Assembly (NCBI RefSeq): GCF_037023735.1
Contig: NZ_CP146069.1
Location: 2,025,501-2,089,500 of the forward strand
Origin: Roseovarius sp. S88
GTDB taxonomy: Bacteria; Pseudomonadota; Alphaproteobacteria; Rhodobacterales; Rhodobacteraceae
Direction of reading: 5' to 3'
DNA length: 64,000 bases
Shown piece after piece: positions 18,631 through 26,489 of this stretch (its first letter is position 1; each line of letters begins with the position of its first letter). The notes beneath the pieces were generated by a model. It saw only the letters and a program-made list of their open reading frames with translations, ran no database searches and had not been told where the DNA came from. Made by a program: the position numbers and the translations under genes.

Positions 18631-18890
18631 GATACACACACGATCCGCCGACATGGGGAAGGGCGGCGGTACTGGATTAAAATGACCGACAGCTCGAAAA
18701 ATAGAACTGCCGGCCAAACTCCGGAAGAACCGGCGGACCGGGGTGCCCTGTAATGGCAGGGGTTTCCGACCCGATTGTTCCAAGGCTCAAAGCCACCACT
18801 CACGGAACATCTCTATAATGCTACGTTCTGCGGCATCATGGAAGTAGGGGATTCCTTACCCTACGTTAAAAGAGCGTTAATTTAGCGAAA
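18631..18890. other. Non-coding stretch with a dyad, downstream of luxR
   Basis: I see no convincing gene here. The only clear structure is an inverted repeat with arms GTAGGG (18844-18849) and CCCTAC (18859-18864), 27 bases beyond the luxR stop. The sequence around it (AT-rich TTAAAAGAGCGTTAATTTAG at 18866-18885) could be a promoter reading leftwards, but no gene follows on that strand before 18600. Confidence 0.4.
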
Positions 18891-19646
18891 TCATGTGTCT
18901 AAAACAAACATTTGATTTTGAAATGCCGCCTTCAGAACCGCCTGAGCCGTGGTTTCAACGCTCAGCGACTCACGTGCGAGGCGTAAATGTTTTTCAACCG
19001 TGGCTGGCGTCAATTCCATCAGAATTGCAATATCCTGGATGGTTTTGCCGTCACCGACCCAGCCCAGAACCTCTTTTTGCCGCTTGGTCAGAGTACGTCC
19101 AGGCGCGGTATAGGGCAGGGTGAGGATCCGCAAATGCACCAGGCTGTTGAGCAGGATGATATCTTCGCCATGCTCATCCCAGACGGCGTCGGCATCTTCC
19201 TGTGTCAGATCGGCGCGCACCGTGAGTGCCATTGCGCCCTTGGTCCGCGGCGAGACCGATTTGAAACTGATCGAGTATCCCGCAGTCACATTCATAGAGC
19301 GGTTAAAGGCGATGACTTTTCTTTCTTCTGCCGTGAGCGTCTGTGTGGTGAGCATGTCAGCCAAGACTGACCACGAACACGCACCTTCATTGTCTAAAGC
19401 CCAACGCACCATGGGACCGTGGAAATAGTGACCGTCCTTGATAAAGGTATCCAGGTAGTCTGTTTCATGATTGCTTAGCAGAACAAAGTCTTCAGGATCG
19501 CCAAGCGACGTCGCGGTACGATAGCGTGTATAGCCATAGATTAACCGATCGAACCCGTATTCCGCCATGCGCGAGGTATGCATATCCCACAGCTCTTCGA
19601 TGCTAGGAGCGTTCAGTAAGGCATTGAGTTCGCTAGTTAAAATCAT
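18891..19646 (-). CDS. LuxR-family regulator with autoinducer-binding-type domain (LuxR solo)
   Basis: A 251-residue regulator. The N-terminal 160 residues resemble the autoinducer-binding domain of LuxR proteins (conserved Trp/Tyr/Asp positions such as YGFDRLIYGYTRY and HYFHGPMVRWAL). The C-terminal part is a GerE helix-turn-helix (LTKRQKEVLGWVGDGKTIQDIAILMELTPATVEKHLRLARESL). No luxI-type synthase is in the window, so it is a solo or senses a signal made elsewhere. Its ATG overlaps the aroQ stop (ATGA), which implies translational coupling. Ligand and targets are unknown. Confidence 0.85.
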   Translation of the reverse strand: MILTSELNALLNAPSIEELWDMHTSRMAEYGFDRLIYGYTRYRTATSLGDPEDFVLLSNHETDYLDTFIKDGHYFHGPMVRWALDNEGACSWSVLADMLTTQTLTAEERKVIAFNRSMNVTAGYSISFKSVSPRTKGAMALTVRADLTQEDADAVWDEHGEDIILLNSLVHLRILTLPYTAPGRTLTKRQKEVLGWVGDGKTIQDIAILMELTPATVEKHLRLARESLSVETTAQAVLKAAFQNQMFVLDT

Positions 19647-20086
19647 TTTTTTGATTTGAGGTGCTGCGCCATGGCTTCGAGGGCCAGAACATATCCATGC
19701 GCACCAAACCCGCAGATCACGCCAAGCGCCACCTTGGCAATGTAGGATGTGTGACGAAATTCTTCACGGGCATGGATGTTCGACAGATGCAACTCGATGG
19801 TTGGAATTTCGACGCTGGACACTGCATCCATCAGAGCGACAGATGTGTGCGTGTAGGCACCGGCATTCAGAATGATGCCATCCTGCGTGCCGCGCGCTGC
19901 ATGGATCAGATCAACCATCGCACCTTCGACGTTGTTCTGCTCAAACGTGACCGACACGCCAATCGTCTTGGCGGTGTCGTGACACATGGCCTCAATATCG
20001 GCCAACGTCGTGCTGCCGTAGATCTCAGGCTGTCGCGTGCCAAGCAGGTTGAGGTTCGGACCATTGAGAACCAGAATGGAAGTCAT
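19643..20086 (-). CDS. aroQ: 3-dehydroquinate dehydratase, type II
   Basis: This enzyme dehydrates 3-dehydroquinate to 3-dehydroshikimate in the shikimate pathway. At 147 residues it is standard length. The start ILVLNGPNLNLLGTRQPEIYG carries the catalytic Tyr, and the His/Arg site appears in TIELHLSNIHAREEFRHTS. ATG 20086 is chosen by similarity; upstream in-frame starts (to 20218) add unrelated residues. A purine-rich AAAAAGGA lies upstream. Its stop codon overlaps the start of the LuxR gene. The more usual downstream partners accB-accC are absent here. Confidence 0.93.
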   Translation of the reverse strand: MTSILVLNGPNLNLLGTRQPEIYGSTTLADIEAMCHDTAKTIGVSVTFEQNNVEGAMVDLIHAARGTQDGIILNAGAYTHTSVALMDAVSSVEIPTIELHLSNIHAREEFRHTSYIAKVALGVICGFGAHGYVLALEAMAQHLKSKK

Positions 20087-20282
20087 TGAAGGCGCATCCT
20101 TTTTCATGAGGTTTAAACTGTGATGCAGAGGATTGTCGAGTGATAGACCTGTCTGAGGTGGATTATGCGATGAGATGTGTGGCAGGGCGCTACGGGCAAT
20201 CCACATTGCGCAGATCAAGATTGCGCCTTAAACGATTGGTTTTAAAGCGTTAGGTAGTTTCGTTTGCATAGTTTATTATTAA

Positions 20283-20305
20283 CATAATACTGATTATGCG
20301 TATTA
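20283..20305. promoter_or_regulatory. AT-rich nested dyads upstream of aroQ
   Basis: CATAAT-ACTG-ATTATG (20283-20298) is a perfect dyad, and TAATAC (20285-20290) also pairs with GTATTA (20300-20305). They lie about 200 bases upstream of aroQ in a locally AT-rich stretch, between the amidohydrolase fragment and the aroQ-luxR pair. This could be an operator or promoter of that pair. The binding protein is unknown. Confidence 0.4.
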
Positions 20306-20346
20306 CTTATGAGCCGATATGACGCGTAGTTCAAAGGATTTCCAAC

Positions 20347-20640
20347 TCAGCCGCTTTCAAACGTCACCACCCCATCACACACGGTCGCTATGGCCTGCGC
20401 GTCTGTGATGTTCTCTGGTGCCAGCTTTGTCAGGTCGTGGCTCATCACCGCGACATCCGCCATCATGCCAGCCTTGAGTTTGCCCTTGCGTTCTTCGTTG
20501 AGCTCCACCCAGGCATTGTCCCGCGTGTAGCTGGCAAGGGTGTCGGTCAGGCTTTGCGTTTCGTCGCGCCATCCCTCGCTCAGATCCACATGACGACAAT
20601 CGGGATGACCGGCCAGTCGGTTGAGAACACCACGCGCGCG
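20347..20640 (-). pseudogene. Broken C-terminal fragment of a YtcJ-like amidohydrolase
   Basis: On the minus strand this stretch matches the last 320 bases of the amidohydrolase gene at 7564-9243 almost codon for codon. It starts at ARVVFSTDWPVIPI, then has a net loss of 28 bases (around 20583-20592) that shifts the frame and creates a stop, then resumes as DLSEGWRDETQSLTDTLASY to the same C-terminus (TFESG against TFESN). Upstream of 20640 the match ends abruptly, 22 bases after the stop of the split-barrel gene. It is a decayed duplicate or the scar of a deletion that removed a full second copy. Confidence 0.85.
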
Positions 20641-20661
20641 TCCCCTGCCCGGCCGCTTTGC

Positions 20662-21276
20662 TCACTCACCTATCTGCGTCTTCAACCTTGCGTTCTCCTC
20701 TCGCAACGCGGCCAATTCCTGTTGGAACGGTGCCAGGATGGGTTGCAGCTCTTCCATCGTGAGCCGCACAGGCAAATGCTGTGGGCAGTTCCAGTCAAAG
20801 CCTTCCACCTTAATGACCACGGCCCGTTCAGGTCGCGCCTTGTAGCTTTCATTATGTAGCTTGGCGATCAGGTTGGGATCATCCGACAGGTTGGCACGCC
20901 CGAGGATCTTGACCCGCGCGCTGTTGGGGTAATCCACAAGAATCATGGCAATCCGGTCATCTCCGCTCAGGTTGCCGGTGCTGATATACTGCCGGTTGCC
21001 GCGAAAATCGGCATAGGCCAGCGTCTGGTCATCCAGCACCTTGAGAAACCCGCGCGGCCCGCCGCGAAACTGCACATAAGGCCAGCCGGTTTCGCTGACT
21101 GTGGCCTGATAGAAGCCGTCGCGCATGGCGATAAACTCCGTCTCGCGCGGCCCAAGCCGGTTGTCCTGCGGGGCATCCGGCTCCAAAACCCGCTCGTACA
21201 TGCGCGCGGAGCCCTGCTCTTGCTGCATTTTCTTCACGGTATCCGTGAATGCCAGTTCGGCGAAGGCTTTGGCCAT
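20662..21276 (-). CDS. Pyridoxamine 5'-phosphate oxidase-like FMN-binding split-barrel protein
   Basis: A 204-residue protein of the PNPOx-like split-barrel fold, which binds FMN or F420-like cofactors. The segment ETEFIAMRDGFYQATVSETGWPYVQFRGGPRGFLKVLDDQTLAYADFRGNRQYISTGNL is typical of the subgroup found near metabolic genes in Proteobacteria. Residues from about 175 form a short coiled coil (EELQPILAPFQQELAALREENARLKTQ). Oxidase or reductase activity is not established for this subgroup. Two in-frame start choices agree on ATG 21276. Confidence 0.75.
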   Translation of the reverse strand: MAKAFAELAFTDTVKKMQQEQGSARMYERVLEPDAPQDNRLGPRETEFIAMRDGFYQATVSETGWPYVQFRGGPRGFLKVLDDQTLAYADFRGNRQYISTGNLSGDDRIAMILVDYPNSARVKILGRANLSDDPNLIAKLHNESYKARPERAVVIKVEGFDWNCPQHLPVRLTMEELQPILAPFQQELAALREENARLKTQIGE

Positions 21277-21355
21277 TTTGCAATCCTCTATCTACTGATA
21301 GGTTGAGATATGGGATTGTACGCAGAAAACCCAAATCACGACGTGGCGACAAATA

Positions 21356-22630
21356 TTACAGCCCGGCGAACTGAGCCTTTTGCTTGTCGTTCCATCTAAC
21401 GGTCAGGGTATACCCATCTTCACCCTGCTCTTCCTCTTCCACCAAACCCTTCTCAAAAAGCCAAGCGCGCTGACGGCCAGCTTCAAAACCCAACTGCAAG
21501 GTCTCTTCCTGCGTTTTGCCCGCCAATGCCGCGACAATCGCATCCGAAAGCGCCTGCATCCCCTCGCCTGTCACAGCAGAGAGCAGTTGCACGTTCTCAT
21601 GACGGGCCGCGCGGTTGTCGACAACCTGACGCGTGTCGGCATCGAGCAGGTCGATCTTGTTCCAGACCTCAATCTGAGGCGTGGTCTTCGCCACGCCCAG
21701 ACTGTCAAGGATCTCGGTCACATCCCGCGCCTGCTCCTCGCTCTCAGGATGCGAGATATCACGCACGTGGCAAATGAGATCGGCGGCTGTGACTTCTTCC
21801 AGCGTGGCGCGAAAAGATGCAACCAGCTCGGTAGGCAAGTCACTGATAAATCCAACGGTATCGGACAGGATAACCTCCGGCCCGCCGCCCGGCAGGTTGA
21901 TCTTGCGCATGGTGGGATCGAGCGTGGCAAAGAGCATGTCCTTGGCCATGACCTCAGCCCCGGTGAGATGGTTGAATAAGGTAGACTTCCCGGCGTTGGT
22001 GTAGCCCACAAGGGCCACAATCGGGAACGGCACCTTGGCGCGTGCCTCTCGGTGCAGGCTTCGGGTTTTGACGACCTTTTCGAGCTGGCGGCGCAGGCGC
22101 ACAAGTTGTTCATCAATCGCCCGGCGGTCCGCCTCAATCTGCGTCTCACCAGGACCGCCAACAAAGCCTAGCCCGCCACGCTGCCTCTCAAGATGGGTCC
22201 AGGCGCGCACCAGCCGCGTGCGTTGATAGCTGAGTGCTGCCATTTCGACCTGGAGCACACCCTCACGGGTCGCAGCCCGGTCGCTGAAAATCTCAAGGAT
22301 CAGCCCGGTGCGATCGAGCAACTTAACCCCCAACGCCTTTTCCAGGTTGCGTTGCTGCACTGGCGTCACCGGTCCGTCGATCAGGACCAGTTCAAGCTCT
22401 TCTGCTTCGGCAAGCGCCTTGAGCTCGGTGACTTTGCCCTTGCCAAAGAGCATCCCCGGATGCGGCCGTGTAAGGCGCACAACACTGCCGCCGCGCACGT
22501 CAATGCCCGGCAGAGCATGCGCCAGCGACACAGCTTCTTCCAGCGCACGCGACGGATCACGGCCCTTGTCTTGGTTCGGAATGTCAGGATGCAGCACCCA
22601 GGCTCGGGTGTCTGCGCCATCAGACGGCAT
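21356..22630 (-). CDS. hflX: GTPase HflX
   Basis: A ribosome-associated GTPase that splits stalled or heat-damaged ribosomes; 424 residues. The N-terminal HflX domain (GKVTELKALAEAEELELVLIDGPVTPVQQRNLEKALGVKLLDRTGLILEIF) precedes the G domain: G1 GYTNAGKST, G3 DTVGFI, G4 NKIDL. The QRGGLGFVGGPGETQIEADRR hinge is diagnostic. ATG 22630 overlaps the hfq stop (TGATG), so the two are coupled, as is usual in alphaproteobacteria. Confidence 0.95.
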   Translation of the reverse strand: MPSDGADTRAWVLHPDIPNQDKGRDPSRALEEAVSLAHALPGIDVRGGSVVRLTRPHPGMLFGKGKVTELKALAEAEELELVLIDGPVTPVQQRNLEKALGVKLLDRTGLILEIFSDRAATREGVLQVEMAALSYQRTRLVRAWTHLERQRGGLGFVGGPGETQIEADRRAIDEQLVRLRRQLEKVVKTRSLHREARAKVPFPIVALVGYTNAGKSTLFNHLTGAEVMAKDMLFATLDPTMRKINLPGGGPEVILSDTVGFISDLPTELVASFRATLEEVTAADLICHVRDISHPESEEQARDVTEILDSLGVAKTTPQIEVWNKIDLLDADTRQVVDNRAARHENVQLLSAVTGEGMQALSDAIVAALAGKTQEETLQLGFEAGRQRAWLFEKGLVEEEEQGEDGYTLTVRWNDKQKAQFAGL

Positions 22631-22869
22631 CAAGTTTCGTCGTCACCATCATAAAGGTTCACGGGTTGAGATGGCATAATGGTGGACACAGCGTGTTTAT
22701 ACACAAGCTGCGACTGCCCATCTCGGCGCAGCAGAATGCAGAAATTGTCAAACCAGGTGATAACGCCCTGAAGCTTCACGCCGTTGATCAGGAAGACCGT
22801 GACCGGAATTTTGGTCTTTCTTACCTGGTTCAGGAATGCATCCTGTAAATTTTGTCGATCTGTCGCCAT
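22630..22869 (-). CDS. hfq: RNA chaperone Hfq
   Basis: A 79-residue Sm-like hexameric RNA chaperone that pairs small RNAs with mRNAs. Sm1 ([21 protein letters not shown]) and the Sm2 motif YKHAVSTI are clear. The start is ATG 22869; the open frame extends further upstream without similarity. The gene precedes hflX with a one-base overlap. Confidence 0.97.
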   Translation of the reverse strand: MATDRQNLQDAFLNQVRKTKIPVTVFLINGVKLQGVITWFDNFCILLRRDGQSQLVYKHAVSTIMPSQPVNLYDGDDET

Positions 22870-23002
22870 CGTTAAAAAAGCCTTTGTTATTGCGGACATC
22901 CTTGCTGGATGCCTCCTCTCCCTCGGGCGGAGTATGGAGTGGGTGGTTCTGAGTTTCCACCCCAAAAATCAATTCCTTGCCATGCGGCACCCATGCCGGA
23001 TG

Positions 23003-24523
23003 TCAATCGCGCCACAATCCGGGGTTGAAAAGCGCGATGATGGCCAGGGTCTCCATACGCCCGACAACCATGGCGGCCGAGAAAACCAGTTTCGCGGCGG
23101 TACTCATTTCGATGAGTGCGATGGGCGTGTCCGCGGCGGCTTGTGTCAGTGGACCAGCCGTGGCCAGAGCGGCAATTGTCAGGACAAGCGCGCTCTCCAG
23201 ATCCTGACCAAGCGCGGCCATGACCATGGTCACGATGGCGAGGCTCAGGGCAAAGAGCATAAAGAAAATCCATGCGATAAATGCCCCGCGCTTGCGAATA
23301 CGGCGACTGAAAGAGCTGACCCGCCCAACTGAAGACGGATGAATGAGTCGCTCCATCTCGCGTTGACCATTGAGGTAGAGCGCATAGACGCGCAAGAGCT
23401 TCACCCCACCCGCCGTGGTCGCTACTCCACCACCCAAGATGGCCAAACCCAGCAGAACAAGGCCCGGCGTGCCAAGGCCCGACCAGTCTCTTGCCGTGGT
23501 CCATGACGCGCTTTCAAACCCAGTGGTCGACAAGAAAGACAGCACAGTGAACATGCCGCCCCAAAGGGCGTTGATTGCGTCGGAAAAGCTTTCGACTTCA
23601 TCCACTTCAAATGCGGCAAGCCAGTGGCGCGAGAACAGCAAGAGCGGCACGCCAATGACCAAGGCCATACCGATCCGGAACTCAGGGTCTTTCAGAAGAC
23701 TAGCGCGTGTGGTGTTCATCGTGTCAGTGGAAAAAGTCAGGCGCGACAGAGCAAAAAGCATGAAAAGAAAGATGACCGCTTCTCCGGCAAAGCCAGATGT
23801 CGCCTGGTCAACCCCACCTACGGACGAGATGCCACTGGTGGACATGGTCGACATGGCATGCACCGCTGCAGTCATTGGGGCATCCCCGCTGATGAGAAGC
23901 ATCACCCAAAGCGCGCCGGTCAAACCCAGATAGATCGGCGCCAGCTCTTTGGTCACCTGCGCCAATCGACGGGCCGAGCTGGCGCGTTCAAACCGGGCCG
24001 TGCGCAGATCGCTCTGCCCTGGTTCACTCGACACGGTGATTTCAAATCCACCCAGATACATCGAGGCCAGCACGGCCGAGGCCGACACCCAGATCAGCAA
24101 CCCGCCGAGCCAGCCCACAATCCCACGCCACAAATGCAGGCTATCAACAAGGCGTTCCGGACGGTCAAAGAGCGTGGCTCCTGTGGTCGTCAGGCTAGAA
24201 ACCATTTCTACATAGGCGTTGAGAAAACTGGTGGTTTCCAATCCCTCATAAAACGGCAAGGCCAGAAACAGCGGCAGGATCGTGTAGGCCAGAAACAGCG
24301 AGGCAAGGTTTTCGATGTCCGAGTTATCGGGCCGTTTGCGCCCGGACATGGCCATGGCGACGGTCAGGACGAGCACCAGGCCAAGCACACTGGAATAAAA
24401 GAACGCCTGCGCCACCGAGTGATCTTCGATTACCAGTGCGTGCAGTGCCGGAATCAACATCGCCAGACAGGACAATCCCGTCAGAACTAGGATCAAAGGG
24501 TAACTGAGCAGGCGTGCTGTCAT
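23003..24523 (-). CDS. trkH: Trk-type potassium uptake channel subunit TrkH
   Basis: A 506-residue membrane protein that forms the K+ pore of the Trk system, gated by TrkA. It has about ten spans and four pore loops; the first filter reads SSLTTTGAT, the second MSTMSTSGISS, the third SFLSTTGFES, and the fourth LATAGPLTQ. It lies 12 bases after trkA on the same strand. The length is close to the usual TrkH/KtrB-type proteins. Confidence 0.93.
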   Translation of the reverse strand: MTARLLSYPLILVLTGLSCLAMLIPALHALVIEDHSVAQAFFYSSVLGLVLVLTVAMAMSGRKRPDNSDIENLASLFLAYTILPLFLALPFYEGLETTSFLNAYVEMVSSLTTTGATLFDRPERLVDSLHLWRGIVGWLGGLLIWVSASAVLASMYLGGFEITVSSEPGQSDLRTARFERASSARRLAQVTKELAPIYLGLTGALWVMLLISGDAPMTAAVHAMSTMSTSGISSVGGVDQATSGFAGEAVIFLFMLFALSRLTFSTDTMNTTRASLLKDPEFRIGMALVIGVPLLLFSRHWLAAFEVDEVESFSDAINALWGGMFTVLSFLSTTGFESASWTTARDWSGLGTPGLVLLGLAILGGGVATTAGGVKLLRVYALYLNGQREMERLIHPSSVGRVSSFSRRIRKRGAFIAWIFFMLFALSLAIVTMVMAALGQDLESALVLTIAALATAGPLTQAAADTPIALIEMSTAAKLVFSAAMVVGRMETLAIIALFNPGLWRD

Positions 24524-24535
24524 GACCGGTACGCG

Positions 24536-25912
24536 TCAGAAGAAGTCAATCGAGACCTGAAGCAGTTTCTCAACCTCTGCCACATCATCGGCCATGGCAA
24601 AGATCACCACCGAGTCGCCCGCCTCAATGCGCATACTGCCCTCAGGTTTGAGCGTTTCGCCATTGCGCAAAATGCCCCCTACGAGCACGCCTTCGGGAAA
24701 GTCGATGTCTCGAATGGCTGAGCCTGCTATGGTTGACGTCGACAGAACTTCGGCTTCAATTACTTCTGCCTCGGCATCGCCCACCGAATAAACGGCGCGC
24801 ACGCGACCATGGCGGATATGGCGTAAAATCGAGCTCACGGTTGTGGCGCGCGGGTTGATGTAGGCGTCAATGCCCAAGGGCTCCATCATCGGAATAAGCG
24901 TCGGGTCGTTGATCAGAGCAATCGAATAGGGACAGCCCTCTGCCTTGGCGCGCACGGCGGCCAGCATGTTGGTCTTGTCGTCATCCGTAACCGCCAGAAC
25001 CGCATCAGCACGGGTGATGCCAGCCTCTTCCAGTAGCTGCGCGTCAAGGCCATCTCCATTCAGCACAATCGTGCGTTCCAGCGCATCAGCCGCACGTTCG
25101 GCACATTTGCGTTCGCGCTCGATGACTTTGACGCGGGTGCTTTTACCTCGCTTTTCGAGGGTTTCTGCGACAGCCAAACCAATATTGCCACCGCCAATGA
25201 TCACCAAACGCTCTTGTTTGCGCTGCGTCTTGCCAAAGATTTCCAATGTACGTGGGATATCCTCGACATGGGCAAAAACATACGCATCGTCACCGGCAAA
25301 AATCTGGTCGCCCGCCTCAGGCGCAAAAAGCCGCCCTTCCCTGCGGATGGCCAAAACCACGGCGCGCAGCGTCGAAAACAGGTCGGACAGCTGCCGCAAG
25401 GGCGTGTTGATGATCGGGCAATCCTCGCCCACGCGCAGGCCCACGAGTTGGGCCGAGCCGTCGAGGAAAGTCTCAGTGTCGAATGCCGCTGGCGCCGCCA
25501 TGCGCTGCAATGCGGCCTCAGCCACTTCACGCTCGGGGCTGATCACCACGTCAATGGGCATATGATCCCGGCGATAGAGATCAGAATAAATCGCGTCGAG
25601 ATAGGATTGAGAGCGCAGCCGCGCGATCTTGCGGTTGATCGAAAAAACCGAATGCGCCACCTGACATGTCACCATGTTGACCTCGTCAGAATAGGTCGCG
25701 GCAATGATCATGTCGGCGTCCCGCGCGCCTGCGCGGTCCAACACATCGGGATAACTGGCAAACCCGGTTATCCCTTGCACATCAAGGGTTTCCGTTGCGC
25801 GGTGCACCAGGTCGGGGTTGTTGTCAACGACGGTCACGTCGTTCTTTTCCCCCGAAAGATGCCGCGCAATCTGCCAGCCCACCTGGCCGGCACCGCAGAT
25901 GATGACCTTCAT
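24536..25912 (-). CDS. trkA: Trk potassium regulator TrkA
   Basis: A 458-residue peripheral protein with two RCK domains in tandem, each with an NAD-binding start (MKVIICGAGQVGWQIARHL at the N-terminus; RLVIIGGGNIGLAVAETL near residue 233) and a C-terminal TrkA_C part. Its length equals E. coli TrkA. ATG 25912 has GAGG upstream. It gates TrkH, encoded next. In alphaproteobacteria trkA commonly follows ntrYX, as here apart from one inserted gene on the opposite strand. Confidence 0.95.
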   Translation of the reverse strand: MKVIICGAGQVGWQIARHLSGEKNDVTVVDNNPDLVHRATETLDVQGITGFASYPDVLDRAGARDADMIIAATYSDEVNMVTCQVAHSVFSINRKIARLRSQSYLDAIYSDLYRRDHMPIDVVISPEREVAEAALQRMAAPAAFDTETFLDGSAQLVGLRVGEDCPIINTPLRQLSDLFSTLRAVVLAIRREGRLFAPEAGDQIFAGDDAYVFAHVEDIPRTLEIFGKTQRKQERLVIIGGGNIGLAVAETLEKRGKSTRVKVIERERKCAERAADALERTIVLNGDGLDAQLLEEAGITRADAVLAVTDDDKTNMLAAVRAKAEGCPYSIALINDPTLIPMMEPLGIDAYINPRATTVSSILRHIRHGRVRAVYSVGDAEAEVIEAEVLSTSTIAGSAIRDIDFPEGVLVGGILRNGETLKPEGSMRIEAGDSVVIFAMADDVAEVEKLLQVSIDFF

Positions 25913-26012
25913 GGCACATGCCTCACAGTCGCCCCGGACCCGTTGCATGACAGATGGGTGCAGACGGGTCAATTGCTTTGTCGTCCGCCTTTGTATGGGG
26001 TAGTTTGAAGGT

Positions 26013-26483
26013 ATGAAACGGTGTCACAGTCTGCTTTTACTGGCATCTGCGGTTTTTCTCGCCGGATGCTTCCCCTTGAGCCTTTACTACAAGGAGGGCG
26101 TCGAGGTCACTCGCGTAGACAGCGATTTGACCCGTTGCGGGGTTTTTGCTCTCAGAGAGGTGCCAAAAGACATTCGCAGGCGTTATATTCCACCGGTTTA
26201 TGACTATCGCCGGTATTGCAACAGCTCGGGCTATTGTACAGTTCAACGTGTCCTGATCCGGCCTGGCAGGTGGGAAAGTTATGACGCCAATGAGGGACTT
26301 CGATCCACGGTACAGGCGCAATGCATGGCAGACCGCGGCTACGAAAAGGTGCGTGTCAAAGCATGCAGCCCGTCTGTCATCGAACAGACAAAGATCACGT
26401 CGACACGCGTGTTGCCACCCCTCGCGGCAAATTCCTGCGCGATCCGCATCAAGGGCGGCAAGTATCAGATCGTGACGCCTTAG
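26013..26483 (+). CDS. Hypothetical outer-membrane-type lipoprotein
   Basis: A 156-residue lipoprotein: hydrophobic signal, then lipobox LAGC (Cys19). The mature part has six or more further cysteines and short Tyr/Arg-rich stretches (VYDYRRYCNSSGYCTVQRVL). I do not recognise a family. It is read in the opposite direction from its neighbours and fills the gap between ntrX and trkA, ending seven bases from the ntrX stop, so it probably has its own promoter in the trkA upstream region. Confidence 0.72.
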   Translation: MKRCHSLLLLASAVFLAGCFPLSLYYKEGVEVTRVDSDLTRCGVFALREVPKDIRRRYIPPVYDYRRYCNSSGYCTVQRVLIRPGRWESYDANEGLRSTVQAQCMADRGYEKVRVKACSPSVIEQTKITSTRVLPPLAANSCAIRIKGGKYQIVTP

Positions 26484-26489
26484 ATCGGC

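Noticed and set aside
20087..20218. Extended start for AroQ
   Set aside because: Adds 44 residues absent from the family, and the normal 147-residue protein starts at 20086.
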